In this document: piece by piece, positions 12,201 through 22,100 of the stretch
Layout: the number at the start of each line of letters is the position of its first letter
How positions within the stretch are numbered: the first letter of the stretch is position 1
Source of the DNA: Lingula anatina
Taxonomy: Eukaryota > Brachiopoda > Lingulata > Lingulida > Lingulidae
Assembly (NCBI RefSeq): GCF_001039355.2
Contig: NW_019775469.1
Location: 189,950 to 253,949, forward strand
Direction of reading: 5' to 3'
DNA length: 64,000 nt
Program-made: the position numbers and the translations under genes
The notes under the pieces: generated by a model
Told to the model about the DNA's origin: nothing
The model's input: the letters and a program-made list of their open reading frames with translations, nothing else
The model's database searches: none

Positions 12201-13078
12201 GGCCATCTTACAAAGCGACTCAGGTCACGTTTAGGCTGGATGTCTTGACCTAGGGAGGGAAGAATGATGATGTTACTTGATATCTACTGAAATGTGCTAG
12301 TGTTAAAAATGGCAGCAACAAGATGGGTTTCAGTCATAATGCTGTGCTCAGAGATCTAGGTGGTAGATTTTTTAACATCATGCTGTTCAGATAGCAAATA
12401 TTTCTTTTCCTCATAGCACTGGCACTAATTTTATACTCAAATACATTGTTGAAATAAAACCTTATATCACACATTTGTGTGTCAATCAAATTATTCTTTA
12501 AGTTGTAATCTCTGGCTATAGTTAATCACAACCAACCATTTAACTACTATAGTTGTCATTGTCAAGAGCAAAGCTGTTGGCAACCATATTTTTTGGAAAG
12601 GATAATATCCATTTAACCTTGCTTGCTGCTATTTCTAACTACTCACTGTCTCTTAGGGGATAAAATATAGCTAGTAGTGAGATGTATGAAAACCTAACGC
12701 TGCAATTTAAAGCTGTGCTCCGTTACCTATTCCGAAGTTCTTGGCCCTCTTCTCAAAAAGTGGGTTGACCACCTTTTTGGGCTCGGTCTTCTTTGCCACT
12801 AAGGGGGCAGCGGCTACCTTCTTCTTGCCCTTCTTCGGTTTCGGCTAAAATCATTAAAGGGTTTACAATGAAGCTCGCTATCTGCGTGAAGTCGGGGACA
12901 CATGCACAAAGTGTTCGATTTTCAGTATTCAGCAACAAACGGGAACAATATGAACTCAATAATAAACAACACATTCTATTATAAATATTTTCTTGTGCGA
13001 TCTAGCGATGGATTTATGTTTTTCGGGGAGATTTCAATGGATTTACACATGTTATATTTTTGAGATTGCACCCACCAT
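9276..13078 (-). CDS. RPL7A: 60S ribosomal protein L7a (eL8, SURF3)
   Basis: Large-subunit ribosomal protein of the L7Ae family, which binds kink-turn RNA. Seven coding exons on the minus strand: 13076-13078 (the ATG alone), 12727-12844, 12100-12249, 10654-10874, 10292-10422, 9783-9852 and 9276-9380. They sum to 798 nt, 265 residues plus stop, and all phases match; the human protein is 266 aa. The start reads [10 protein letters not shown]. Signature stretches include [54 protein letters not shown] and [20 protein letters not shown]. The 5' leader has a TOP-like pyrimidine tract (CTTCCTCTTTC, minus strand of 13090-13100), as expected for translation control of ribosomal proteins. Introns carry five C/D snoRNAs. 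MED22 diverges from the same promoter. Confidence 0.98.
9547..9651 (-). ncRNA. SNORD14: U14 (SNORD14-type) C/D snoRNA, copy 1
   Basis: It lies in the last RPL7A intron (9381-9782). Minus strand: a GUUGGCU/AGCUAAC terminal stem, box C GUGAUGA, the conserved U14 element CATTCGCGGTTTCCACCAGA, then CCTTGGAAGTCTGA ending in box D CUGA. The first element is known to pair with 18S rRNA for processing, and the second guides an 18S methylation. The G-U pair in the stem works only on the minus strand, which confirms orientation. Confidence 0.93.
10012..10121 (-). ncRNA. SNORD14: U14 (SNORD14-type) C/D snoRNA, copy 2
   Basis: It lies in the RPL7A intron between exons 10292-10422 and 9783-9852. It has the same domains as the copy at 9547: terminal stem GUUGG/CCAAC, box C UGAUGA, CATTCGCGGTTTCCACCAGA, CCTTGGAAGTCTGA and box D. 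The loop between the two rRNA-pairing elements differs and forms its own hairpin (AGTCAGTCTCTCAGACTGTC), so the functional parts are constrained while the spacer drifts. Confidence 0.93.
10512..10579 (-). ncRNA. C/D snoRNA, U36-like, between RPL7A exons 4 and 5
   Basis: A 68-nt unit on the minus strand. It has a perfect UUUGC/GCAAA terminal stem, box C AUGAUGU, an internal D' CUGA after AATTTCTTCAC, C' AUGAAGU, then TTGATTAGACC and box D CUGA. All four boxes and the stem are visible. Vertebrate RPL7A hosts U36 (SNORD36) and U24, so by position this is probably U36, but I cannot confirm the guide target without an rRNA alignment. Confidence 0.8.
11170..11249 (-). ncRNA. SNORD24: U24 (SNORD24) C/D snoRNA, copy 1
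   Basis: It lies in RPL7A intron 10875-12099. Minus strand: perfect CUGUGC/GCACAG terminal stem, box C GUGAUUA (one base off consensus), the U24 guide ATTTGCTAT before D' CUGA, C' UGAUGU, the second guide around ACCACCTAGATCT, and box D CUGA. It matches remembered vertebrate U24, which also sits in RPL7A. Confidence 0.93.
11389..11540. mobile_element. 152-bp inverted-repeat element in RPL7A intron
   Basis: The ends are TGGGGTAGCGCT and its reverse complement AGCGCTACCCCA. Imperfect inverted similarity continues inward through an AGCCAAAT/ATTTGGCT pair. It has no coding capacity. It looks like a MITE; the target duplication is not clear. Confidence 0.65.
12344..12419 (-). ncRNA. SNORD24: U24 (SNORD24) C/D snoRNA, copy 2
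   Basis: It lies in RPL7A intron 12250-12726. Minus strand: GUGCU/AGCAC stem, box C AUGAGGA (imperfect), ATTTGCTAT before D' CUGA, C' AUGAUGU, ACCACCTAGATCT and box D CUGA. Both rRNA-pairing stretches are identical to copy 1 while the spacers differ, which suggests that both copies are functional. Confidence 0.9.
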
Positions 13079-13089
13079 CTTGTTAGCCT

Positions 13090-13173
13090 GAAAGAGGAAG
13101 TTGAGGGCATTGTGGGTAGGTAGGTGCTTCCTGTAAAGTGCCGTGGAACATTCAGCCGGGGAAATGATATTCG
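13090..13173. promoter_or_regulatory. Compact bidirectional promoter of RPL7A (-) and MED22 (+)
   Basis: The RPL7A leader begins at a TOP tract near 13100 on the minus strand. A MED22 non-coding first exon appears to end at a strong donor (TTCG then GTAAGAT) at 13173 on the plus strand. The two start sites must therefore be less than about 70 bp apart. I see no TATA box. Start sites are inferred, not measured. Confidence 0.65.
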
Positions 13174-13494
13174 GTAAGATATAGACAGTTATCTGTACAA
13201 AACTCGAAAAAAGTTCATACATCTCTTAACTATATGATTTGTGTACCTTGCATAAAGATCGTTTGTTTTCCGTGGCTTAGATTAAAATATTTCCTTTGTA
13301 GTAAGTCAGGACATTTAAGTCGGTGACGGTGACATTGATTTGCAAGTGTTGCTTCTTTGATTGTTACTGATATGTACATGTAGTCACTGTATAACCTGTT
13401 TGAAGAGGCTGTATGGTAAATGATTCATTCAATTAACATATATTCTTTCAGAATCACGGACATTTGGTAACAACTTATTGTAATAAGTCTAGCC

Positions 13495-14647
13495 ATGTCA
13501 CAAAACCAGCAGCAGAGAGCTCTACCCCAGAGCAAGGAAGCCTTGCTGAAGTCTTACCAGAAGAGGTTAAAAGATGACATTAAATCAATGGTGGAAAACT
13601 TTATGGAAATGATAAAGAGTGCAAGGGTAAGGCCTCATATAGGTCAAAAGAAGCCTGATGCTTAACTAAATTAAAAAAAAAATTGCATAAGGGTCTATGC
13701 ATGGACAGTACACAAAATCTTAGCACATTATAAGGCACTGGCCTCTTTTGCAATGAATCTGTAATACTTATTTGTGCCTACAAGGATGTTCATAATTGCT
13801 TGATGACCTTAATGAAATGTCATCACTCTTGATGCTTTTTACCCTAAGTCCACTAGTTAACACCGAAAAAGTTTTAATTTCACCACAATGCAAATTGCAA
13901 ATTATATGTTTGAACACGCACGAAGCTGATGAACCTTTAGAGACTTCATAAAATACATACGGTCATTGTAATATATGCTTGAGGTAATGTACATTATACC
14001 TTTCAGGTCATAATCAGTGTAAAATGCTCTCTTACTGAAATGAATATATGTAAATGAACAAATTGGTGAAAATAATACCAAACTTCTTTATACAATCCAG
14101 ATAGAGGAAACCAACCAGATATCAAGACCTACCCAAGCAGAGCAGGACCAGTATGAGATGCAAGTGAGGGCAGCTAATATTGTAAGTCCAGATGAAAAGG
14201 TCTATGAATGATAAAGATATAACTTCAAAATCGATGGGTGGAAAAAATTACGTAGCATTTCCACTGCCACTGTAATCTTGTTCGCACAATATATTGAATA
14301 ATAAAACAATTATCAAATGAAATATTTGCATAATCTTAGTATTGCATTTATATTGACTGCATTCTGAATTAATGTACAATCTGCACTTAAATCATTTATG
14401 TACAACTATGTACCTATCTTTCTTTCAGGTACGTGCTGGGGAATCTCTCATGAAGCTCGTCTCTGACATAAAGCAGTTTCTCATCCTGAACGACTTTACC
14501 TCTGTGAATGAAGCAATTACCAAGAACTCTCAAGTGTACAAACAGGCTCAGACTGAATGTGACAATAAACTGTTGCTCCTCAGGGATGACATGGCAGCTG
14601 ATTTGTATGAATTAGAAGAGGAATATTATTCTTCACCTTACAAATGA
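13495..14647 (+). CDS. MED22: Mediator complex subunit 22 (SURF5)
   Basis: Head-module subunit of Mediator, the nuclear co-activator linking transcription factors to RNA polymerase II. Coding exons 13495-13626, 14101-14181 and 14429-14647 give 432 nt, 143 residues plus stop. The start follows a 5' UTR intron whose acceptor ends at 13451. Conserved MED22 stretches are [57 protein letters not shown] and the helix end [12 protein letters not shown]. It stops a few residues after this, like the short vertebrate SURF5 isoform (about 140 aa), and lacks the longer tail. It is divergent from RPL7A and probably shares its promoter. Confidence 0.97.
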
Positions 14648-17600
14648 TGCCAACTTTTGTGACTGCCATTAAAAAATTGCAGAAAATCTCGGTGGAATAT
14701 TTCTTATGGGTTGAAAGATGTTTAACATATTTTCTATGAATGCTGCTTCAACCTTATGGCTTCAACATGCCATGTTTTTAACAGTTGAATTGGATCAGCT
14801 TTGGTGTGCAATCTGTTTGTTTCCGCACAGTGTGGTGCCCTTAAACAAGATCCAGAAGACAGTATACCTTTAGTAAGGTCTATTCTTATCCAGCTAAAGA
14901 CATTTAAAGATGTTATACTGTACACAGTATTGAACAATGTTTTCCATCTTTGTTGCACATCTACAGGGGATTCTACCTCGCTAAGTCTCTGAATCACGAA
15001 AGTGATTTAACCATGGTGATATGAGTAATGTCTTGGGCACACAATTAAGGAGAGAGTTCTTCAATTTGCAACAACACCTTATCATGCAATTTTTTATAAT
15101 GATAAGATCTGTTTGCATAAAACGTTGGACGCTAACTGTAATAATAAATTGAATTTACAGATACAAAATGCTTTAATGAGGTCATAAAAATATCAAAAAG
15201 TGAAGAAAAGAAATAAAATTCAATATGATAAAAGTTATAAATGTAAGGAAATTATGAAATCAACTTACTTTAACGTATCCTATCCAGAAAGTTAACACAC
15301 AAATCAAATTTCCTGTCTAAAAATGTGCAGTTTTCACCTACTAGTACTCTGGAATTGTTGCTCTCCCCTTCTTCACTTGGATGCGATATTTTATATCATT
15401 TCTAATATTTTGATAATTTGGTTCTAAATAACTAGCCAGCCAGTTAGACCGCCTTGCCTTCCTGTAAACTTTCCACAAGGAAATATCAAGGGCAGTTTTT
15501 GGGAGGGGGGGGGCTTTATAGTTCGAATTGAGAAGGAGAAGTAATTTTGCAGGGTATACAGACATGGAAACATTATGGTACAATTTCCAATACGTATGCC
15601 AAAGCCTTTAGGACTTTCACAGTTCTTTGTTATGGTAGTTTGGGATATTGGTAACTCTGCAGGGAATACATTTCGATAAAAGGTGGGAGATATCCTAGTG
15701 AGGCATATTTCATATATTGGACATTTCTGTGTTTCACCAGGCAGGGTTATTTAGAAAGTTTGGACTGACATGCTTATTTCAACTTAAAAATTTTATTCGC
15801 AAATTAAACGTGTGAATAACTGGATGTTCGGGCCCGGCGAATATGTCAGAAATCGGTGATGGCATACGGGTAACATTATTACTGCATGAGTTAACTTGAA
15901 AAAACCAAGGTGGCTGTGCAATGGAAGGAAGCTATCCAAGAAGTTGTTAGCGTCACGCTGTTTTTCGACTGTTTTTTGACTGGGGTTGTAGTGATCTTGA
16001 TCGCGGGTTAGGAAAAACGAACAGTTTTTTTTCACCCAAAGGTTACCTTGACTGTTTCATTGATTGAGGTGTAAGTAGAAGTTAGACATTAAAATGTTAG
16101 TTCATTTGGAAGTTGATTTCAGGAATGTAAACCTTTCATTTTCAGCAAAACAGTTTGGTGTTTTATTTTATAAATTTTAGAAATGGATATTAAAGGACAA
16201 ATTATACTGATTTTGATTTGTGGACAAAAATAATAATAGCCTTATTGACAACATGATTTGACAATATCTACGATTAACTTTCACTGCCGTGATACACTGC
16301 CCTCAACCAGTTCGCCCCCCCCCCCTCCCCTCCCCGAGATATTCACAGGTATGTCTCTGGCTAATTGCATGCACTTTTCTCTACTGAGAGACAATTTATG
16401 CATGGTATTTATTTCACCCCTCAGCTGGCCTCTTGTATAGAGAAATGGAAATATATATGATATGAGAGTGTGTGGGTCTGTCATTATGCTATCTTGTTCT
16501 CCCATCATCTGGAGATTTGAATAAGAGGTAGTGTTTTGGGCATGTAAATGGAAGGAATCCAGAACAATATACATATGAAATTAAACACGCCATTTAGACG
16601 CGAGTAGCAATATGTTAAGTTTGTAAAGTGGACTGTGCTCGGCGGGCAGAGTCGAAATTTTGTGACGGCTTCCACAAGGACGCTATAACCACGAAAGCAC
16701 AGTTCGGGCACTCGTACCTCTACAGTTACCCACAGTAACGCGGATTGTAAGAGAATTACTCCAAAGCATGTCTCACTCATAGTAATATTATTTTACATGC
16801 GCTGCGATGCATAACACACCAAATAGAGGAGAAAAAGGATGTCTGCTGTGTGACCATTTTATGTCATTGTCGATTTATTTATTATAGAGACATTTTCAAA
16901 TAGTAAAATGCCAGTAAACATACGTAAGATTTGAAACATGAATTGTACCTTCCGAAAGTCTAGTGAAAACCGACAGGGAAAATTAAAAATATTATAATAG
17001 CAAAAATATCAGCCTTTTAAAATTGAATGCAGAGTTCATGGCAGTCGCAAATCAGACTGATTTCCGACTTATGACATTTTGTGTGACAAGCCTCAAAGTT
17101 GGCCCTAAAGACCATAATATATCAAAGTAAATATATAGCAACTATCGATAAGAAACACGAGTAATATGAGCCATTTCTTACCTTGCATGAAGCAAGCCAA
17201 TATCCTCATTTTAAGAGGACTACTTCTACTTATACCACTACCACAGATTTTGCCGAAGTGGACAAAACGTTAAGATCGACTTAAGTTAGTCTTAAACTTG
17301 AGATCAACTTAAGACTTTTAGATTATTTTGACTTCTAATTTTTTGTGATGCCAGTCTCACTGCATCTCGGCGTCACCTGTCTTCGGTGTCTTCGACCCCC
17401 CCCCCCCCCCTACATGTACCTCCCCCCCCTACATGTACCTCCCCCCCCCCCATTTCCACTTGATAAAAAACTATTAGGCCAAGGTCAGAAAATTGTAACC
17501 TCAGCATAGCGTGCCGTCATCCATATCTTAGTACTTCAACTGATATTTCAAGATTACGCACTATACATATATAATTTACGCAAATGTGAGATTTTGCGGT

Positions 17601-18886
17601 TTGAATGGATGGCAACCCATAGTGGAGCAACCCTACAAATACAAGACCAGGTTCGTTTTTCCCAAAAATAATTTATTTTTAATTTCATCAATTTTAGTGT
17701 CATCTCAACCCATGTTTTTTAAACAACGTAGAGACAGTTGACAGGAATGGCATTGGTGCAATGCTGTAAAAGTTTATTCTGAATAATCTGAAAGACAGAC
17801 CTACGTCTAACAAAACAAAGAAAAATTACTCTGGAAGTCGCAATCAGATACTGAGATATGTCTTATTAGACCGTGTTCGGTTTATCATTTAATAATAATA
17901 ATAATAAGAAGAAGAACAATATTCATTCTTGCAACAAAAAGTTTAATTTTACATGTAATGTACAAAAGAGTGATACAAGTACTAAAACACATTATGACAT
18001 TACAACATAAAATAATTTACTAATTATAATATTAAATCAGAGCTGTTTCTTTAAAATCGTTCTATAGCATAAAAAATTCAATCAATATCAAAATAATAAA
18101 TCAATCAAAATGGTTCAACAACATAATATGGTTCAATTATCAATATATAAGATCAATCAGTTTCTTTGAAATGGTTGAAATTTTGTACATTAAAATTTCT
18201 GAGGCCCATGAGATTTGCAGATCTAATCATTCTAAGAAATAAAAGTTCTGAGAGTGTCTCAGAGAATGCAAATAATTTTTAACTTTTGGTAATAAGTGGT
18301 ACAGTCTATGCTCTTCCATAAACATTTTTTAAATGGCATAACTTTGCGCGCAGTAGCACTATTCAGGGTGATGACTAAGTGCCCGGGTCAAATGGGAATT
18401 AAAGGACACGGTTTAAGACCGTGACACAGTTAGGGAAAGCTAAACGCGTTGTATAAAGCTATTTATTTAAGAGCCGAACTGCACCAACGGCATTGTTGTC
18501 TACTTTCACTACATTCTGCGGTGTTCGGGGAGCTGGAAGTGCGCATGCACTGCGACAACGCTGTATTGATTTACGTGTTGAAAAGAACTGGGACAACCGA
18601 TTTGGTGTGGCAAGACACAAGATCCAGTCGCAGGTAAGGTGACGTTCTTTCGGTCTATTAGGTTTTTTTGACATGGGCATTCTTTGTAAATAGCATGCTA
18701 TTTGTATTTTGCGATGTAAAAGGGGCACCAATAATCAGCTCTTGGAATTCAGAAATCACCTTTCAACAAGCAAAGGCCTTGCATCTAAGTCATTGCACAA
18801 CTTATTAACGCCAACTTAAACCGTTACGAAAAGACAAATAAATTTAGAATAATTCCACTCTAGTATGGTATTTGTTTTTACGCATA
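14648..18886. other. MED22 3' UTR and gene-free interval
   Basis: No exon with family resemblance was found on either strand. The interval holds homopolymer runs (poly-G near 15510, poly-C near 16315 and 17396-17450, the latter with repeated TACATGTACC words) and an AAT repeat near 17890. A GTAAGG donor after GTCGCAG near 18634 could end a non-coding first exon of the receptor gene downstream; this is weak. Confidence 0.5.
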
Positions 18887-19154
18887 TGAAGAACAAATAC
18901 AGATGGCGGTTAGTGTTCGGCGTAACTTGAATTTTTACATGTCTGTATGTAGCGCGCTTATCATAATATATATACTTGTCGCGGGAAGGTTCTGTTGACT
19001 TGATCCCCCTCTCCCCCCTCTCCAAATGACCTAATTTACGGATCGGATAATCTGGATAATAGTAATAGCTGTTAAGTCCAGGTATTCGGTATTCGGCATT
19101 CAGTCTACCTAAGCACATTGATTATTCCACACAGGTCTACTTCCCACGAAGAAG

Positions 19155-22100
19155 ATGACCATGGTACCGCTGCATCTAGCAATAGTATGCTTCCTAGTTA
19201 GCACAGGTGAGTACATTTGGTATCGACTTTTTACTCACACGCATGGATATATTGACTTGTTTAGCCATTTCACATGTCGCACGCTATTCTTTTGCAGAGC
19301 TCCACAATCTCTGCAATAAACTTTATCGAATCTTGCAAAAGGAATGGATAAGCTACGTTTATGCGACCGCTAGTACAATAAAGTTATAGCTGGATATCAC
19401 ACTGGGATTCTGCAAATTGCGCAGAATAATATACATGCATAGGTTGTGAGGTTAACTAAAGTTATCAACGCTAATAGTATTACCTACAGACACCGGTTTT
19501 ATATTGAGCGAGAACGGTACATGTGAGAAATAAAGCACTTCAGGGTGTGGTCGGGCGGGATGCTTTCGGACCTAGAAATAATTCTCTATGCACTCTCGAC
19601 ATCTCGATTAAAGTCCCCAACACGTTATAACCACCTCCGTGCTCTGAGATCAGATCGTTGTTTAACGCACTACTGCTGCTCATCCTACCTTACGCTTGAT
19701 AGCTGAGAGCCTGGACCTGATACAAATAATAAATCATGGGTATTGTCGATACGCACAGAAAACGATTGGCGTGTACAAAGAGTAGGTGTTATGCACTGAA
19801 GAGCACATGAATAAAATTGACTGACTTGACTGGGGAATAAATAAACCGTTCTTTAAATATTCTTCCGGGCCAAGCTAAAGTAATGCAGTCATTGTAAATT
19901 TACTGAAAGATAAAGAAAGCAAATAGCTCATGAGGACAAACAATTTCAGGGCATGTGTGAGTAGCCGTATATCGTATTAGAGGCAGTGGATTTTACACTG
20001 TGGCAGAAAATAAAATTATGAAATTTGAAATTATGAAACTCTTACTTTGTGAAATTGATAAATTACTCATTCGTGTATTACGAAATATGGCATGGGTCTT
20101 ATTTATTCTACTTTAATTTTATCATATTTTACAATTGATTGCCTCAGAAAGCTTTTCTCCGTGTTCTTTCCTCACTACAGAGCTAACATTTTTTCTTTAA
20201 TTTGTATTTTCCCATAAAATGGTATAATTCTTCTATTTGAATATTTATCAGACAGTTCCATAACCTTAAAATACTTGGCCTTTTACCATACCTGATATAC
20301 CGCAAAGACCAAACTTAGGGTGAAGCAAAGAGGCGCTAACTAATACCGTTAAGTATCACACATAACCTTTAGTGTTCCCCATTGTCAGGTAATCCCCAAA
20401 CTTCTGATCCATGTGCTAGTATTGAAACTATACATTAGTAACAAGGAAATGTAAATAAGTATGAAATCCAAACTGGTGTCACCAGATGAAAAGTTCACCG
20501 GAAGACTATGTTATAACGCAACAGTCGTTAAATAACGTTGATTTACCGTCACCTGAGGGTTTTGCAATAATAATAATGTTAATAAATAAATAAATAAAAA
20601 TACAAAAATACAATCGTGGCATCACCAAGTATCATTTTGCAGATCTTCTCATGATGGAAGGGTTGACAACAGAGTTTGGAATGCTATGATAAAGTCCATA
20701 TATATCCTGTAGATATGCTATCCTGGGTATTTTTTTTGTCTTATTATCTCCTCACAGGTCCAGCAACAGCAATTCTTCATAACGTAACAGAGCAGGCGGT
20801 AATGAAGCATATCTTTGAGGACCAAGCATACGACAAAAATATCCGCTATCATAACAATACGGTTACTAATGTTACCATTGGACTGAGTCAGATATCTATT
20901 GACAATGTAGTAAGTGATCTTGTTTTTTTAACTTTATTTATTTATTTGTATCGCTCTCCGATATGTTGAAAGGTTTGCACGTGTTGGCCCATTTGCCCAA
21001 AGAACATGACTGCATTCGGTACAGTTTCACATTTTATTTATATTTATATCTTCACTTATTTTTTCTACTATAAAATCACACCATTTTGTTATAAGCAGAA
21101 ATCAGAAATGTCTATCCATTTTATATTCAGGCATGACGATGATGTGATGTGCTTGCCAACAATTTTTGTATTCATCTTTGCACAGGAAGCCTAGAATAAA
21201 ACAGAAAAAAATTGTATGTAGGTTGTAAGAAGGCATATATTGCGTCTTGCTATAGCGTGCTTTTGACTTAGGTTTTATGCAGTTTACTATATGTATATAG
21301 AAAAGTAATTCAAATCTGAAACCTGAGTCTATGTTAATGATGTACAATATGCGTGTGCACGTGTTTGCATATTATTTTTTCGATTGCAGGATATTGTTGG
21401 AGGGAAGATAACTATCCGCGCTTTTCTTCAGCTGGTAAGTCGCTTTCGAATAAAAAAGAATACTCAACTAGAAAAGCACTCCGAGAGCGCAGACCTCCGC
21501 CAAGGCAGCGATTTTTGATTATTATTGATTTTTTATCCGGATCACCACCAAAAACTAATTATCTCTTCCTTATGTTGATGACAAACGAACAGACAAACAG
21601 GGGTGAAAACATAACCTCCTTGGCGGAGGTAACAACGGTTTCCCTACTTCTTCATGTATCTTTTCCCCATACGATTCTTAATTAGACCTTTAAAAACATG
21701 GTCTGTCAAGGACAACTAAATTGGGAATTGTAGTTTCTCTAATTACCCGCGCCTGTAATACCGATTATCAGGTCCACGCGCATCGGACATAATTTTATTT
21801 TAGAATAGGCCATTCCTTACCTATGCACATTAAACACGCCAGTTCTTTTTAAACATGTAATGGTCCGCAATATCAGACAAACATAATGACTGCCCAAGAG
21901 ACCGCTTCGAATTTTCACGAAGAAACTATCAACAGATGCGTGAATATTCGTACAACTATACCATGGTACGATTACGCCATGCAAACAAATGACTGACGAT
22001 TAGTAATTTTATTGATAACTGTTATATGGAAATCTCTGTTGTCACCTTTTGCAGGGGTGGAAAGACGAACGCTTGGCTTGGAGTCCTGCTGAATACCAGG

